NCBI GenBank assembly: GCA_016791115.1
Contig: JAEUNL010000062.1
Location: 17,936-81,935 of the forward strand
Source of the DNA: Rhodocyclaceae bacterium
GTDB taxonomy: Bacteria > Pseudomonadota > Gammaproteobacteria > Burkholderiales > Rhodocyclaceae
Length of the DNA stretch: 64,000 nt
Direction: 5' to 3'
Numbering within the stretch: position 1 is the stretch's first letter; each line of letters opens with the position of its first letter. The position numbers and the translations under genes were made by a program. The notes below the pieces were generated by a model. The model ran no database searches. It was not told where the DNA came from and saw nothing but the letters and a program-made list of their open reading frames with translations. Shown here piece after piece: positions 26,894 to 39,630 of the stretch.

Positions 26894-28144
26894 TTACGCG
26901 CCATACACCGGAAACCGCTTGCACAGATCGGCGACCTTGCCGCGCACGCGTTCGATGTTGGCCTCGTCGTCGGGCGCATCGAGCACGTCGGCAAGCAGGT
27001 GTGCGACCTGTTCCGCCTCGATCTCGGTGAAGCCGCGCGTGGTCATCGCCGGCGCGCCGATGCGGATGCCGGAGGTCACGAAGGGCTTCTGCGGATCGTT
27101 GGGAATCGCGTTCTTGTTGACCGTGATGTGGGCACGGCCGAGCGCCGCCTCGGCATCCTTGCCGGTGATGTTCTTCGCACGCAGGTCGAGCAGGAAGACG
27201 TGGCTTTCGGTACGCCCGGAGACGATGCGCATGCCGCGCTGCTCCGACAGCACGCGTGCCATGACGCGCGCGTTGCCGATTACTTGCTCCTGGTAGTTGC
27301 GGAACTCGGGACTCATCGCCTCCTTGAGCGCCGCAGCCTTGGCGGCGATCACGTGCATCAGCGGGCCGCCCTGCAAGCCGGGGAAGATCGCCGAGTTGAG
27401 CGCCTTTTCATGCTCGGCCTTCATCAGGATCAGGCCGCCGCGCGGGCCGCGCAGCGTCTTGTGCGTGGTGGTGGTGACGACGTCCGCATGGGGCACCGGG
27501 TTCGGATAGAAACCCGCGGCGATGAGGCCGGCGTAGTGCGCCATGTCCACCATGAAGATCGCGCCGACATCCCTGGCCACCTTGGCGAAACGCTCGAAGT
27601 CGATGCGCAGCGCATAGGCCGACGCACCCGCGATGATCAGCTTCGGCTTGTGCTCGTGGGCCAGCCGCTCCATCGCGCCGTAGTCGATTTCCTCACGCTC
27701 GTCGAGGCCGTAGGCGACGACGTTGAACCACTTGCCGGACATGTTCACCGGAGAGCCGTGCGTGAGGTGGCCGCCATGGGCGAGGCTCATGCCGAGGATG
27801 GTGTCGCCCGGCTTGAGGAAGGCCATCAGCACCGCCTGGTTGGCCTGCGATCCCGAATTCGGCTGCACGTTGGCGGCCTCGGCGCCGAACAGTTTCTTGG
27901 CGCGATCGATCGCCAGTTGCTCGGCGACGTCAACGAACTCGCAGCCGCCGTAATAGCGCTTGCCGGGGTAGCCTTCAGCGTACTTGTTGGTGAGCTGCGA
28001 GCCCTGGGCTTCCATCACCGCGGCACTGACGTAGTTCTCCGAGGCGATCAGCTCGATGTGATCTTCCTGTCGCGTGTTCTCGGCCGAGATCGCCGCCCAC
28101 AACTCGGGGTCGGTCCTGGCAAGGGTGTTCTGTCGTGAAAACAT
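26894..28144 (-). CDS. glyA: Serine hydroxymethyltransferase
   Basis: 416 residues with the PLP lysine in [15 protein letters not shown]-terminal [10 protein letters not shown] and [13 protein letters not shown]. It interconverts serine and glycine and supplies methylene-THF, used by the ThyA and FolA cycle also encoded in this window. It is the first gene of glyA-nrdR-ribD. The 314 bp upstream hold its promoter; no glycine riboswitch was recognised. Confidence 0.97.
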   Translation of the reverse strand: MFSRQNTLARTDPELWAAISAENTRQEDHIELIASENYVSAAVMEAQGSQLTNKYAEGYPGKRYYGGCEFVDVAEQLAIDRAKKLFGAEAANVQPNSGSQANQAVLMAFLKPGDTILGMSLAHGGHLTHGSPVNMSGKWFNVVAYGLDEREEIDYGAMERLAHEHKPKLIIAGASAYALRIDFERFAKVARDVGAIFMVDMAHYAGLIAAGFYPNPVPHADVVTTTTHKTLRGPRGGLILMKAEHEKALNSAIFPGLQGGPLMHVIAAKAAALKEAMSPEFRNYQEQVIGNARVMARVLSEQRGMRIVSGRTESHVFLLDLRAKNITGKDAEAALGRAHITVNKNAIPNDPQKPFVTSGIRIGAPAMTTRGFTEIEAEQVAHLLADVLDAPDDEANIERVRGKVADLCKRFPVYGA

Positions 28145-28458
28145 GGCAAGGCCTTGAGAGAAAAGAAGTAATTCGAGGCTGAGGGATATTCATTCTAGCA
28201 CGCGCCTTGCGCGCCACCGACGCGCGCCCGGCGACGCGCCGCCGTACAGCGGATCCGTCCGGCAAGGAGCGGCGAGTCCGGATCGACGCCGCGCACTGTG
28301 CGGGCATTCAAAAACAATGCCGATGATGGGTATCGCCCCGCCATTCGCACTGGCATCGGGCCGAACCATCTTCCGTTCGGCAACAAGGCCCTTTGCGGGG
28401 GGCCGTGGTCGACGACGATGGCGGTGCCGTAGCGCCTGTCGCGCTCCGATTCACCGGA
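28145..28458. other. Gene-free region upstream of glyA
   Basis: 314 bp between glyA and the PhnD-like gene, both on the minus strand. No coding frame is credible. It has a GCCGATG...CATCGGGC dyad around 28320-28372, and AGCGCCTGTC near 28431-28440 that matches part of the 115-nt repeat right half, close to the stop of the PhnD-like gene; this may be a decayed copy. No clear promoter or riboswitch. Confidence 0.45.
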
Positions 28459-29271
28459 TCAGATGCCGAGCCAGGCGGTGAGTTCGGCCATCTGCGCGTC
28501 GTCGCCGCGCTGGAAGCCCTTGAATCCGATCTTCTGCAGGATCGCCGCCCCGCCGGGCGCCTTTTCCAGGCCGATGAACAGTTCGCGCACGCGCTCGGCA
28601 TCCGCTGCCGGCAGGTTGGGCGAGGCGATCAACTGTTTGATCGGCACCGGGCGCGAGGCAAACAGCACGCGCCCACCCTTGGCTTCCCATTCCTTGATGA
28701 CGGCGCCGGAGGCGGAAATGCCTATCTGGGCGAATCCGTTGTCGACCATGAAGGGCACGGCATCCTGGTAGCGCGTGGTCTGGATGTTCTCCTTTTTCGC
28801 ATCGATGCCGAGATCGCGCATCGATGCGCGGGCAATCCACGCAGTGATCGAATCGGGATCGGGCATCGCCATCGGCTTGCCCTTGATCTCCTTCGATTCC
28901 TTGAGGGTCGAACCCTTGGCGACAAAGAACCGCGCCTTGTACTCCGTGTATCCCGAAGTGAGCACCAGCAGATGGTACTTCTGGTCGCGTATCGCACGCA
29001 GGCTGTGGTGCGCCGGGTGGATGAACGCCAGGTCGTAGCGCTTCGCCTCGAGCCCCTGGCGCAATTCGACATAGTCGTCGACCGGATCGATGCGCACCGG
29101 CCGCTTGAGCGTCTTGCCGATCAGGTCCGCCAGCTCGCGAAAACGCTCCCGCGTCTCGATCGGCGTCACATGGTAAGTCGCACCCTCATTGACTGCGAAA
29201 ACCAGCGGCTCCTGCGCCATCACTTTGAACGAAAACAGGAAAACAAGAAGCGCGATCGACAATTGCCGCAT
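28459..29271 (-). CDS. Orphan PhnD-like periplasmic binding protein
   Basis: 270 residues with a signal peptide (MRQLSIALLVFLFSFKVMA) and the phosphate/phosphonate-binding (PhnD/SsuA-like) fold: EGATYHVTPIETRERFREL, a ligand-loop region YDLAFIHPAHHSL and the DPDSITAW hinge. No ABC permease or ATPase gene is nearby, so it may serve a distant transporter or a signalling partner. The frame is open upstream, but this start gives a clean signal peptide. It follows the acyltransferase fusion by 49 bp on the same strand. Confidence 0.82.
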   Translation of the reverse strand: MRQLSIALLVFLFSFKVMAQEPLVFAVNEGATYHVTPIETRERFRELADLIGKTLKRPVRIDPVDDYVELRQGLEAKRYDLAFIHPAHHSLRAIRDQKYHLLVLTSGYTEYKARFFVAKGSTLKESKEIKGKPMAMPDPDSITAWIARASMRDLGIDAKKENIQTTRYQDAVPFMVDNGFAQIGISASGAVIKEWEAKGGRVLFASRPVPIKQLIASPNLPAADAERVRELFIGLEKAPGGAAILQKIGFKGFQRGDDAQMAELTAWLGI

Positions 29272-29320
29272 ACCGACCCCTACAGGATGGATGGAATTTG
29301 CAAACAATTGTAAAACGGAC

Positions 29321-32151
<2,831 letters not shown>

Positions 32152-32155
<4 letters not shown>

Positions 32156-32793
32156 CCCGGCAGTTCGTCCAGCGTTTCATCGAGATGCACGGATTCGCCC
32201 CACGTGCGCAGCACGAAACGGCCCGCCGCGCCCTCGCCATGCCAGTCGACCCAGTTGTAGGTGGCATTGCCAATCAGGAAGTCGCGGGGCATTGCGAGGG
32301 GACGACCCGTTGCAAGGCGGTAGGCGATGTCGAGGACGCCGCCGTGCGTGACCACTAGCACCGTCTGTCCGGGATGCTGCTGCACGATGCGCCCGAGCGT
32401 CGCCTCGACGCGTGCCGCAAGCTCGAGCAGGCTCTCGCCGCCCGGCACGGCAAAGGCGGTATCGCGGGTCTCGAAACGTGCATACAGCGCCGCGTGTTCG
32501 CGCCGCGCGTCGTCGTAAGTCAGTCCTTCGAAAATGCCGAAACGGCGCTCGCGCAGTTGCGCATCGCAGCGCACGTCGAGTCCGAGTTCTTGCGCGATCG
32601 CGGCCGCCGTCTGGCGTGCGCGCGTCAGGTCGCTGCTGTAGATCGCCTGGATGCCGCGCCCGGCCAATCCGCGCGCGGCCGCAGCCGCCTGTTCGATGCC
32701 GCCCGGATTGAGCGGGATGTCGATGTGCCCCTGGATGCGCCGCTGCGCGTTCCAGTCGGTTTCGCCATGCCTTACAAGACAGAGTCGCGTCAT
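32152..32793 (-). CDS. Histidine phosphatase family protein
   Basis: 213 residues with the catalytic RHG (LCLVRHGETDWNAQRRIQGH), an acidic RERRFGIFEGL stretch and a second catalytic His in VVTHGGVLDIAYR. The family includes CobC, GpmB and other phosphomonoesterases; the substrate is not clear. Coupling to the acyl-ligase fusion suggests a role in the same lipid pathway, although the cobC-like alternative cannot be excluded. Divergent from the TRAP permease genes. Confidence 0.88.
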
Positions 32794-32921
32794 TTTTCGA
32801 GGTTCGGATAGAAGCTCACCGGCGAACCCGGCGCGCAGGAGAATAGTCGCGAGAAGGTTATCATAGCGCCGACATTCGACACAGGCGTCGCGCGGCGGCC
32901 CGCCATACAGGGAGAGTTCCG

Positions 32922-33518
32922 ATGGACCTTGCGCTCAGGCTGTCTCGCGCCATCGACGCGCTGAACGAACGCATCGGCCGCGGCGTGCTCTGGCTGGTGC
33001 TGGTCGCGGTGCTGATCAGCGCCGGCAACGCCGTGATGCGCAAGACGTTCAACCTCAGTTCGAATGCCTTTCTCGAAGTGCAGTGGTACCTGTTCTCCGC
33101 GGTGTTCCTGCTCTGTGCCGGTTACACGCTGTTGCGCGACGAACATGTGCGCATCGACCTGATCAGTGCGCGCTGCTCGCCGCGTGCGCGCGCCTGGATC
33201 GATATCGCCGGCACGCTGCTGTTCCTGCTGCCGATGACGCTGATATTGCTGCGCCTTTCGTGGCCGGTATTCGTCGACGCCTGGGCGAGCAGCGAAGTGT
33301 CGGGCAATGCCGGCGGCCTGCTGCGCTGGCCAGCCAAGCTGCTGATGCCGGCTGGCTTCGCGCTGCTTGCGCTGCAGGGCATCTCCGAACTGGTGAAGCG
33401 CATCGCCTTCCTTGCCGGGCGCGCCCCCGATCCGCTGGCGGCCCGGCACGGCCGGCGCAGCGAGCTGGACCTGGCGGACGAGATCGCACGCCAGCGCAGC
33501 GGCATCACGCATGATTGA
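32922..33518 (+). CDS. dctQ: TRAP transporter small permease
   Basis: 198 residues, four membrane helices, with the DctQ features NAVMRKTFN, EVQWYLFSAVFLL and DEHVRIDLI. The last 40 residues are hydrophilic. It pairs with the large permease encoded next, overlapping by eight bases. The matching binding protein is not adjacent; a DctP-type gene lies about 4.5 kb to the right on the other strand. Confidence 0.92.
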   Translation: MDLALRLSRAIDALNERIGRGVLWLVLVAVLISAGNAVMRKTFNLSSNAFLEVQWYLFSAVFLLCAGYTLLRDEHVRIDLISARCSPRARAWIDIAGTLLFLLPMTLILLRLSWPVFVDAWASSEVSGNAGGLLRWPAKLLMPAGFALLALQGISELVKRIAFLAGRAPDPLAARHGRRSELDLADEIARQRSGITHD

Positions 33519-35079
33519 GTTTCTGGTCGCCAACATGGCGCCGGTGATGTTCGCGGCGCTCGTGGTGTTCCTAATGTTCGGCTATCCGGTGGCATTCGCG
33601 CTGGGCGCCAACGGCCTGTTGTTCGCCTTCGTCGGCATCGAACTCGGCCTGCTCGAACCCGCACTGTTGCAGGCATTGCCGGAGCGCGTGTTCGGCATCA
33701 TGTCGAACGACACGCTGCTGGCGATTCCCTTCTTCACCTTCATGGGACTGATTCTCGAGCGTTCCGGCATGGCGGAGGACCTGCTCGACACCATCGGCCA
33801 GTTGTTCGGCCCGCTGCGCGGCGGACTGGCCTTCGCGGTGATCTTCGTCGGCGCGCTTCTCGCCGCCACGACCGGCGTCGTCGCCGCATCGGTGATCTCG
33901 ATGGGCCTGATTTCGCTGCCGATCATGATGCGCTACGGCTACGACAAGCGCCTTGCCAGCGGCGTGATTGCCGCTTCCGGCACGCTGGCCCAGATCATTC
34001 CGCCCTCGCTGGTACTGATCGTCCTCGCCGACCAGCTCGGCCGGCCGGTGGGCGAGATGTATTCCGGCGCGCTGATCCCCGGCCTCGTGCTGACCGCCTG
34101 CTACGCCCTGTTCGTTCTCGCCGTCGCGGTGATCCGGCCCGCGGCAGCGCCGGCCCTGCCGCCGGAAGCACGCACGCTGCGCGGCAGCGCATTGTTGTTG
34201 CGCGTGGCAACGACGCTGCTGCCGCCGCTCGCGCTGATCTTTCTCGTGCTCGGCACCATCCTGCTCGGCATCGCCACCCCGACCGAGGGCGGCGCAATGG
34301 GCGCCAGCGGCGCGCTGGCCATGGCGATGCTGCGCAGGCGCCTGTCTTGGCCGCTGCTGCGCCAGGCGATGGACACCACCGCGCGGCTGTCGACGTTCGT
34401 GCTGTTCATCCTGGTCGGCTCGACGGTGTTCGGGCTCGTGTTCCGCGCGGTCAGCGGCGATCTGTGGGTGGAACACCTGCTGACGTCGTTGCCGGGCGGC
34501 GAACTCGGGTTCCTGATCGCCGTGAATGTGCTGGTGTTCCTGCTCGCGTTCTTTCTCGATTTCTTCGAACTGTCGTTCATCGTCGTGCCGCTGCTCGCGC
34601 CGGTGGCGGAAAAGCTCGGCATCGATCTCACGTGGTTCGGCGTGCTGCTCGCGATCAACATGCAGACCAGCTTCATGCATCCGCCCTTCGGTTTTGCGCT
34701 GTTCTACCTGCGCAGCGTGGCACCGCCGTCGATCCGCTCGACCGACATCTATTGGGGCGCGGTGCCCTTCGTGCTGATCCAGATCGCGATGGTGGCACTG
34801 GTGATCGCCTTTCCGCAGCTCGTCACCGCCGGGCTCGACCGCAAGGCGCAGGTCGATGTCGACAGTGTCGAGATCGTGCTGCCGCGCGAGGCATCGTCCA
34901 CCGGCACGGCCAGCGGCGATCCGCTGACGCGTGAGATCGAGGAAGACGCGCGTGCCCTGCGTCGCGCGTTCGGCATCGCGGCGCCGGCCAGCGAATTCCG
35001 CGACGACTCGGAAGCCGAGATCGAGGAAGCTCGCCGCGCGCTGGAAAAGGTGTTCGGGCAGTCGGGTCGCAAGCCATGA
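33511..35079 (+). CDS. dctM: TRAP transporter large permease with an acidic C-terminal tail
   Basis: 522 residues with about 12-13 membrane helices, including GIMSNDTLLAIPFFTFMG, AASGTLAQIIPPSLVL and MQTSFMHPPFGFALFYL. The final 75 residues are a charged cytoplasmic tail (rich in Glu, Asp, Arg) beyond the usual DctM end. It drives Na+-coupled uptake of an organic acid delivered by the periplasmic subunit. It overlaps dctQ at its start and the lysE-like gene by ATGA. Confidence 0.93.
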   Translation: MIEFLVANMAPVMFAALVVFLMFGYPVAFALGANGLLFAFVGIELGLLEPALLQALPERVFGIMSNDTLLAIPFFTFMGLILERSGMAEDLLDTIGQLFGPLRGGLAFAVIFVGALLAATTGVVAASVISMGLISLPIMMRYGYDKRLASGVIAASGTLAQIIPPSLVLIVLADQLGRPVGEMYSGALIPGLVLTACYALFVLAVAVIRPAAAPALPPEARTLRGSALLLRVATTLLPPLALIFLVLGTILLGIATPTEGGAMGASGALAMAMLRRRLSWPLLRQAMDTTARLSTFVLFILVGSTVFGLVFRAVSGDLWVEHLLTSLPGGELGFLIAVNVLVFLLAFFLDFFELSFIVVPLLAPVAEKLGIDLTWFGVLLAINMQTSFMHPPFGFALFYLRSVAPPSIRSTDIYWGAVPFVLIQIAMVALVIAFPQLVTAGLDRKAQVDVDSVEIVLPREASSTGTASGDPLTREIEEDARALRRAFGIAAPASEFRDDSEAEIEEARRALEKVFGQSGRKP

Positions 35080-35708
35080 TGCCGCCCGACATGCTCGCTG
35101 CGTTCTTCGTTGCCTCGGTTGCACTCGGCATCGCACCGGGCCCGGACAACCTGTTCGTGCTCACGCAATCCACGTTGCACGGCGCACGTGCCGGCGTGAT
35201 GGTGGTGCTCGGACTGTGCACCGGCCTGCTGGTTCACACCGCCGCAGTCGCGGCCGGCCTCGCCGCACTGATCCAGGCATCGGCAATTGCCTTCACGATA
35301 CTCAAGGCGATGGGTGCCGCCTATCTGCTGTGGCTGGCATGGCAGGCCTGGCGTGCGGCCGGCACCTCGGCTGCAGGCACGATCCGGGCGTCCGGCGCCC
35401 TGAGTGCGCGGCAGTACTTCCTGCGCGGCATCGCGATGAACCTGAGCAACCCGAAGGTGTCGCTGTTCTTTCTCGCCTTCCTGCCGCAGTTCGCGGACCC
35501 GGCGCGCGGGGCGCTCGTGCCGCAGCTCCTGCTGCTCGGCAGCGTGTTCATCGTCGCCACGCTGCTGGTGTTCGGCGCCATCGCACTCGCGGCCGCGCGG
35601 CTCGGCAAATGGCTCGGCAGCGCGCCCGGCGCGCACACCTGGCTCAATAGAGTGGCGGCGCTGATCTTCGTTGCACTGGCAGCGCGGCTCGCCCTGCCCG
35701 GGCGTTGA
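35076..35708 (+). CDS. LysE-family exporter
   Basis: 210 residues with six membrane segments and the family start GIAPGPDNLFVLTQS, followed by KAMGAAYLLWLAWQ and FLRGIAMNLSNPKVSLFFLAFLP. LysE/RhtB proteins export amino acids or small metabolites. Translational overlap with dctM makes an importer-exporter operon with dctQM, which is unusual. Confidence 0.9.
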   Translation: MMPPDMLAAFFVASVALGIAPGPDNLFVLTQSTLHGARAGVMVVLGLCTGLLVHTAAVAAGLAALIQASAIAFTILKAMGAAYLLWLAWQAWRAAGTSAAGTIRASGALSARQYFLRGIAMNLSNPKVSLFFLAFLPQFADPARGALVPQLLLLGSVFIVATLLVFGAIALAAARLGKWLGSAPGAHTWLNRVAALIFVALAARLALPGR

Positions 35709-35857
35709 TTGGCGCAATGCGTCTGCGGCTGCGCAGTGGGCGCGCGAACCCATGATCCAGGTCAAGTCGATCGAATCGATCCTTGCCGAGAATTGCGCGG
35801 CCCGCCGCGCCGCATATCGGCGACGCCAATGCGGGCACGACAGGTTGAGAGGCAGGC

Positions 35858-37219
35858 ATGCAAGGCAGGTTGTTCGACAGGTGGCTGTTCACAGGCGGGA
35901 TGGCACTTGCTGTGGCGGATGGCGTGTTCCTGTTCCTCGGCGTGATCCTGTCGATGCTGTGGCGGCACTGGCTGGTGCCACGGGATCTGGTGGCCGACAT
36001 CCCGTCCGCGATCGCCTTCGCCACGATAATGGTCGGATTCAGCGCCGTGCTCGGCATCTATTCGACGAGACGGGACCGCACAGCGCTCGATTCGGTCATT
36101 CGCAACGTTCTCTCGCTTGCCGCCGCCGTGCCGCTGGCCTACTTCCTCTTCGAGTTCCGACACACAACGGTGTCGACGATCGTGGCAATCGCGGTACTCG
36201 CGATCCTGCGCGCCCTCGTGGTGCATGCCGACGCACGGCACCTGCTTGCGCGGCGCGTCCTGATCGCGGGAACGGGACCCGAGGCCCTTGCCGTCCAGCA
36301 ATCGCTCAAGCGCTTCGGCCCGGGCGTGGAACTGGTCGGGTTCTACGCCGGCAGCCACGCGCCGGCGTCGCCGAGCGTCCCGCCGGAGCAGATTCTGGGC
36401 GCCGACACATCGCTGCTTGCTTTGTCGCGACTCCACGGCGTTGACGAGATCGTGGTCGCCCTCGGCGACCGACGCGACGGCGCACTGCCGATGAACGATC
36501 TGCTCGACTGCCGGCTTGCCGGGGTACGCGTGCTGGACCTGTCGAGCTACTTCGAAACCGCACTCGGGCAGGTGCGTCTCGACTACCTGCGGGCCAGCTG
36601 GCTGATATTCGGCGAAGGCTTCCGCCACGGCATGCTGCGCTCGACCGCCAAGCGCGCGACAGACATCTGCGCATCGGTGCTATTGCTCGTGCTGTGCGCG
36701 CCGCTGATGCTGGTTGCGGCATTGCTGATCGTGCTGGAGAGCGGCTTTCCGGTCCTCTACCGCCAGGAGCGGGTCGGCCAGGCGGGCAAGGTGTTCCGGA
36801 TCATCAAGTTCCGCAGCATGCGCGTCGATGCGGAAGGCGACGGCACGCCGCGCTGGGCGGCATCGGACGACGCGCGGGTAACGCGGGTCGGCAAGATCAT
36901 CCGCAAGCTGCGCATCGACGAATTGCCGCAACTGGTCAATGTGTTGAAGGGCGAGATGAGCCTGGTCGGACCGCGCCCGGAACGCCCCTACTTCGTCGAG
37001 CAGTTGCAGCGGGCGATTCCGTTCTACGCCGCACGCCACGGGGTGAAGCCGGGCATCACCGGCTGGGCACAGGTGCGATTCCGATATGGCGCGTCGATCG
37101 ACGACGCCGGCAAGAAACTCCAGTACGACCTTTACTACGTGAAGAACCATTCGCTGCTACTCGACTTCATCGTCCTGGTGGAGACGATCGGCATCGTGCT
37201 GCTGGGCAAGGGCCGTTAG
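35858..37219 (+). CDS. Undecaprenyl-phosphate sugar transferase (WcaJ/EpsB-type)
   Basis: 453 residues. The N-terminal half has four or five membrane helices and a CoA-binding-like segment (RRVLIAGTGPEALAV). A further membrane segment (residues 270-290) leads into the bacterial sugar transferase domain: VLYRQERVGQAGKVFRIIKF, RSMRVDAEGD, LRIDELPQLVNVLKGEMS and LVGPRPERPYFV. It initiates exopolysaccharide by transferring a sugar phosphate to undecaprenyl phosphate. It stands alone; no glycosyltransferase or polymerase gene is beside it. Its stop overlaps a 115-nt repeat. Confidence 0.92.
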   Translation: MQGRLFDRWLFTGGMALAVADGVFLFLGVILSMLWRHWLVPRDLVADIPSAIAFATIMVGFSAVLGIYSTRRDRTALDSVIRNVLSLAAAVPLAYFLFEFRHTTVSTIVAIAVLAILRALVVHADARHLLARRVLIAGTGPEALAVQQSLKRFGPGVELVGFYAGSHAPASPSVPPEQILGADTSLLALSRLHGVDEIVVALGDRRDGALPMNDLLDCRLAGVRVLDLSSYFETALGQVRLDYLRASWLIFGEGFRHGMLRSTAKRATDICASVLLLVLCAPLMLVAALLIVLESGFPVLYRQERVGQAGKVFRIIKFRSMRVDAEGDGTPRWAASDDARVTRVGKIIRKLRIDELPQLVNVLKGEMSLVGPRPERPYFVEQLQRAIPFYAARHGVKPGITGWAQVRFRYGASIDDAGKKLQYDLYYVKNHSLLLDFIVLVETIGIVLLGKGR

Positions 37220-37332
37220 CCCGGAAGGCGCATACAGCGGACATCCTGGCGCGGCCCGCCCTGCGAGTGCCGAACCATGCGGGCCACCGGGCAGGCATGC
37301 TGCACAGCGCCTGTCCATGCGGGTTTCAGCCC
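37218..37332. repeat. 115-nt intergenic inverted-repeat element, copy 4
   Basis: The left end (37218-37235, AGCCCGGAAGGCGCATAC) overlaps the stop codon of the sugar transferase; the right end (37315-37332, CCATGCGGGTTTCAGCCC) has three changes. It shares CGCCTGTCCA with copy 2, and the CCATGCGG and GGGCAGGCA stretches with copies 3 and 5 at the same alignment columns. Pairing between its ends is weaker than in copies 1-3. Confidence 0.65.
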
Positions 37333-37395
37333 ATCCTACTGCGAGGTAACGGGAGCGGGTGCCGTTGCGACTGCGGCGCCGCAACGGCCTCGGGT

Positions 37396-38412
37396 TCAGT
37401 GCCCGACCCGCGCCACCAGCTTGCCGAAATGCGTTGCGCTACGCATGCATTCGATGGCGGCTGGTACCTCGTCGAACGCGTATTCGCGGTCGATGACCGG
37501 CTTGATGCCGTGGCAGCGGATGGCGTCGAGCATGGCCGCGAACATCGCGCGGCTGCCGACGAAAATGCCGTGGATGCTCGCCACCTTGGGAATCAGCATG
37601 ACCGGATTGGCCTGTGCCGCCATGCCGGTGAGCACGCCGATGTAGGCGATACGCCCGCCGACACGCACGCAGCGCAGCGAGCGCTCGAGCGTGCCCGGCC
37701 CGCCGACTTCGAGGATCACGTCGGCGCCGCGCCCTTCGGTAATGCGCATCACCTCCTGTTCCCAGTCGACATGGCGACGGTAGTTGATGCCGTGGTCGGC
37801 GCCGAGCTGGCGTGCGCGCTCAAGCTTCGCATCGCTGCTCGAGGTGATGATGACGCGCGCACCGGCCGCCTTGGCAAACTGGAGCCCGGCGATCGACACG
37901 CCCCCGGTGCCGAGCAACAGCACCGTCTGGCCGGGTTTGAGCGAACCGGCCTCGTGCAGCGCATTCCACGCGGTGACGCCGGCGCAGGGCAGCGTCGCCG
38001 CTTCGGCGAAGCTCAACGTATCGGGTATGCCGATGAGCTCGCTCTGGTCGGCGACAAAACGTTCGGTCAGCGCGCCGTCGATCTCGGCGCCGAGCGCACG
38101 CGACAGGCTCGCGGCATCCGCCGGGCCGGATTTCCAGTCGGGAAAGAAGGTCGTGGCAACACGATCGCCCGGCTTGAACGCACTGACCCCGCTGCCGACC
38201 GCAACAACTTCGCCGGCACCATCGGAACACGGCACGCGCCCCGGCGCTATCGGTACGAAGTAGGTGTTGTCCGATGCCAGCAGATCCCGATAGTTGAAAG
38301 ACACGGCCTTGATCGCCACCGCGACCTGATGTTCGCCAAGTTCACCCGGCACGAATTCGCGGCATTGCATCGAGGATTGGCCGGGCTGCAGATGGATTTC
38401 GTAGCGCTTCAA
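37396..38412 (-). CDS. Medium-chain dehydrogenase/reductase, zinc-free quinone-oxidoreductase type
   Basis: 338 residues. The N-terminal GroES-like domain (SFNYRDLLASDNTY) lacks the zinc Cys/His set, and the Rossmann domain has the cofactor site GTGGVSIAGLQFAKAAGA. VKAVSFNYRD and DRVATTFFP fit the NADPH-dependent quinone/enoyl reductase branch. The start is TTG at 38410-38412, preceded by AAGGAG six bases upstream; no good ATG is available. The substrate is unknown. Confidence 0.88.
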   Translation of the reverse strand: MKRYEIHLQPGQSSMQCREFVPGELGEHQVAVAIKAVSFNYRDLLASDNTYFVPIAPGRVPCSDGAGEVVAVGSGVSAFKPGDRVATTFFPDWKSGPADAASLSRALGAEIDGALTERFVADQSELIGIPDTLSFAEAATLPCAGVTAWNALHEAGSLKPGQTVLLLGTGGVSIAGLQFAKAAGARVIITSSSDAKLERARQLGADHGINYRRHVDWEQEVMRITEGRGADVILEVGGPGTLERSLRCVRVGGRIAYIGVLTGMAAQANPVMLIPKVASIHGIFVGSRAMFAAMLDAIRCHGIKPVIDREYAFDEVPAAIECMRSATHFGKLVARVGH

Positions 38413-38455
38413 TTGGGGCTCCTTGATTTTGATTGTCGAAGCGACATTCTCGCAG

Positions 38456-38570
38456 AAACCCCAAGCCGGTCCGCAACGCGCGCGCAGGCCGACATCGGCG
38501 CCAGCGCGCATGCTGCGGGCGTCACCCGGCATGCCAGCCTGAGAGCGAGTATCCGCGCGGGTTTGCGGCC
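38456..38570. repeat. Possible diverged copy of the 115-nt repeat
   Basis: Only the right half aligns: CCTGAGAGCG at columns 83-92, as in copy 2, and GCGGGTTT near the end, as in copy 4. The left end does not match, although CCGCAA (38471-38476) can pair with TTGCGG (38563-38568) and two GCATGC boxes (38508, 38529) form an inner dyad. Unlike the other copies it lies between two divergent genes. Confidence 0.35.
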
Positions 38571-38672
38571 ACCCGACTCGAACCACCCTATGTGATTTAT
38601 TGCCGTGCACAAGCGCGAGCAGGTTTGGATAGAATGCGAGTCCCTCCTCACCCCGGTCAGACCATCGGCCAC

Positions 38673-39596
38673 ATGGAAGCAGAAATAGCGCTCGGCACGC
38701 GCAGCGTCATCGACGGCGTGCTCCGAGGTTACTACTACGGTTACTGGATCAAGATCTACGAGGTCCCGGCCGACACGCTGCAGGCCAAGAAGCGCCTGAT
38801 CGAGGCGCTTACGCGCCGCCTGTTCAATCATGTCGAGCATGGCCTGAACGTGCCCGGCCGGCGCCTCGACGAGGCACGCCGCGCCTACGACAGCGAGCCC
38901 GATGCCGCGCGCCGCCGCGTCAAGGGCGCAATGCTGGCCGGCGCGCTGTTCAATCGCGCGACCGACATTTTCACCAAGCTGGTGGAGATGCAGGCCCTGG
39001 GCATCGACATTGCACACGACAACGCCCTGATGCGCGAATGCGGCAGCCATCTCCAGGAGGCCCTGTCGCTTGGCCGCCTGGTTCTGCACCGCAGCGGCGA
39101 GGAGGGCATCGACGAACTGTGGGGTGAGCCGTTCAAGGCGTTCACCGTGCCGCTCGAGGACTTCTACGAAAGCCGCTACGTCAAGATCGCGCTGACCATG
39201 CGCGACATCGACCGCATCGCCGACACGTTGGTGGCGGTGTTCGAACCGCTGCCGACGTTCCGCGGCATCGAACGCGTCGCGCGCGAGTTCGCCGAAGCCG
39301 CGAAAGTGAAGTGCGAAACGCTGCGCACCGACGGCGGTATTTTCGACGTATGGAGCGATTTCGTGGTGGCGTCCGAGCTGTTGATTGCCATCGCGCCGGG
39401 GCCGTCGCCGCTGTGGACCGCGCCGCAGTTGCAGGGCTACGACGACGCGCTGGTGCTGATCGCCCAGGGCAGCGAACTGGTCGGGCACATCACGCGTGCG
39501 CGCACGCCGATGCCCAAGAGCACGCGCGAGTGGATCGATCGCTGCGAGAAATTCCGCGACAGTTACGGCGAATTGCTGAGGACGGCCTTGCCCTGA
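38673..39596 (+). CDS. Hypothetical helical protein
   Basis: 307 residues in this choice, largely alpha-helical, with no signal peptide or membrane segment. Recognisable stretches are GTRSVIDGVLRGYYYGYWIK and TDIFTKLVEMQALG. I do not recognise a family. Its early region resembles no catalytic motif; it could be a binding or scaffold protein. An in-frame ATG at 38634 overlaps a TAGAAT -10-like box, so I used the next Met (38673). No operon partner. Confidence 0.6.
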   Translation: MEAEIALGTRSVIDGVLRGYYYGYWIKIYEVPADTLQAKKRLIEALTRRLFNHVEHGLNVPGRRLDEARRAYDSEPDAARRRVKGAMLAGALFNRATDIFTKLVEMQALGIDIAHDNALMRECGSHLQEALSLGRLVLHRSGEEGIDELWGEPFKAFTVPLEDFYESRYVKIALTMRDIDRIADTLVAVFEPLPTFRGIERVAREFAEAAKVKCETLRTDGGIFDVWSDFVVASELLIAIAPGPSPLWTAPQLQGYDDALVLIAQGSELVGHITRARTPMPKSTREWIDRCEKFRDSYGELLRTALP

Positions 39597-39630
39597 GCCC
39601 GAGCGCGGCAGCGACGTGGTCTGCGGCCAG

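Noticed and set aside
28198..28215. Another right-end copy of the 115-nt repeat (GCACGCGCCTTGCGCGCC)
   Set aside because: It matches 13 of 18 positions, but the expected left end would fall inside glyA, so it is probably chance.
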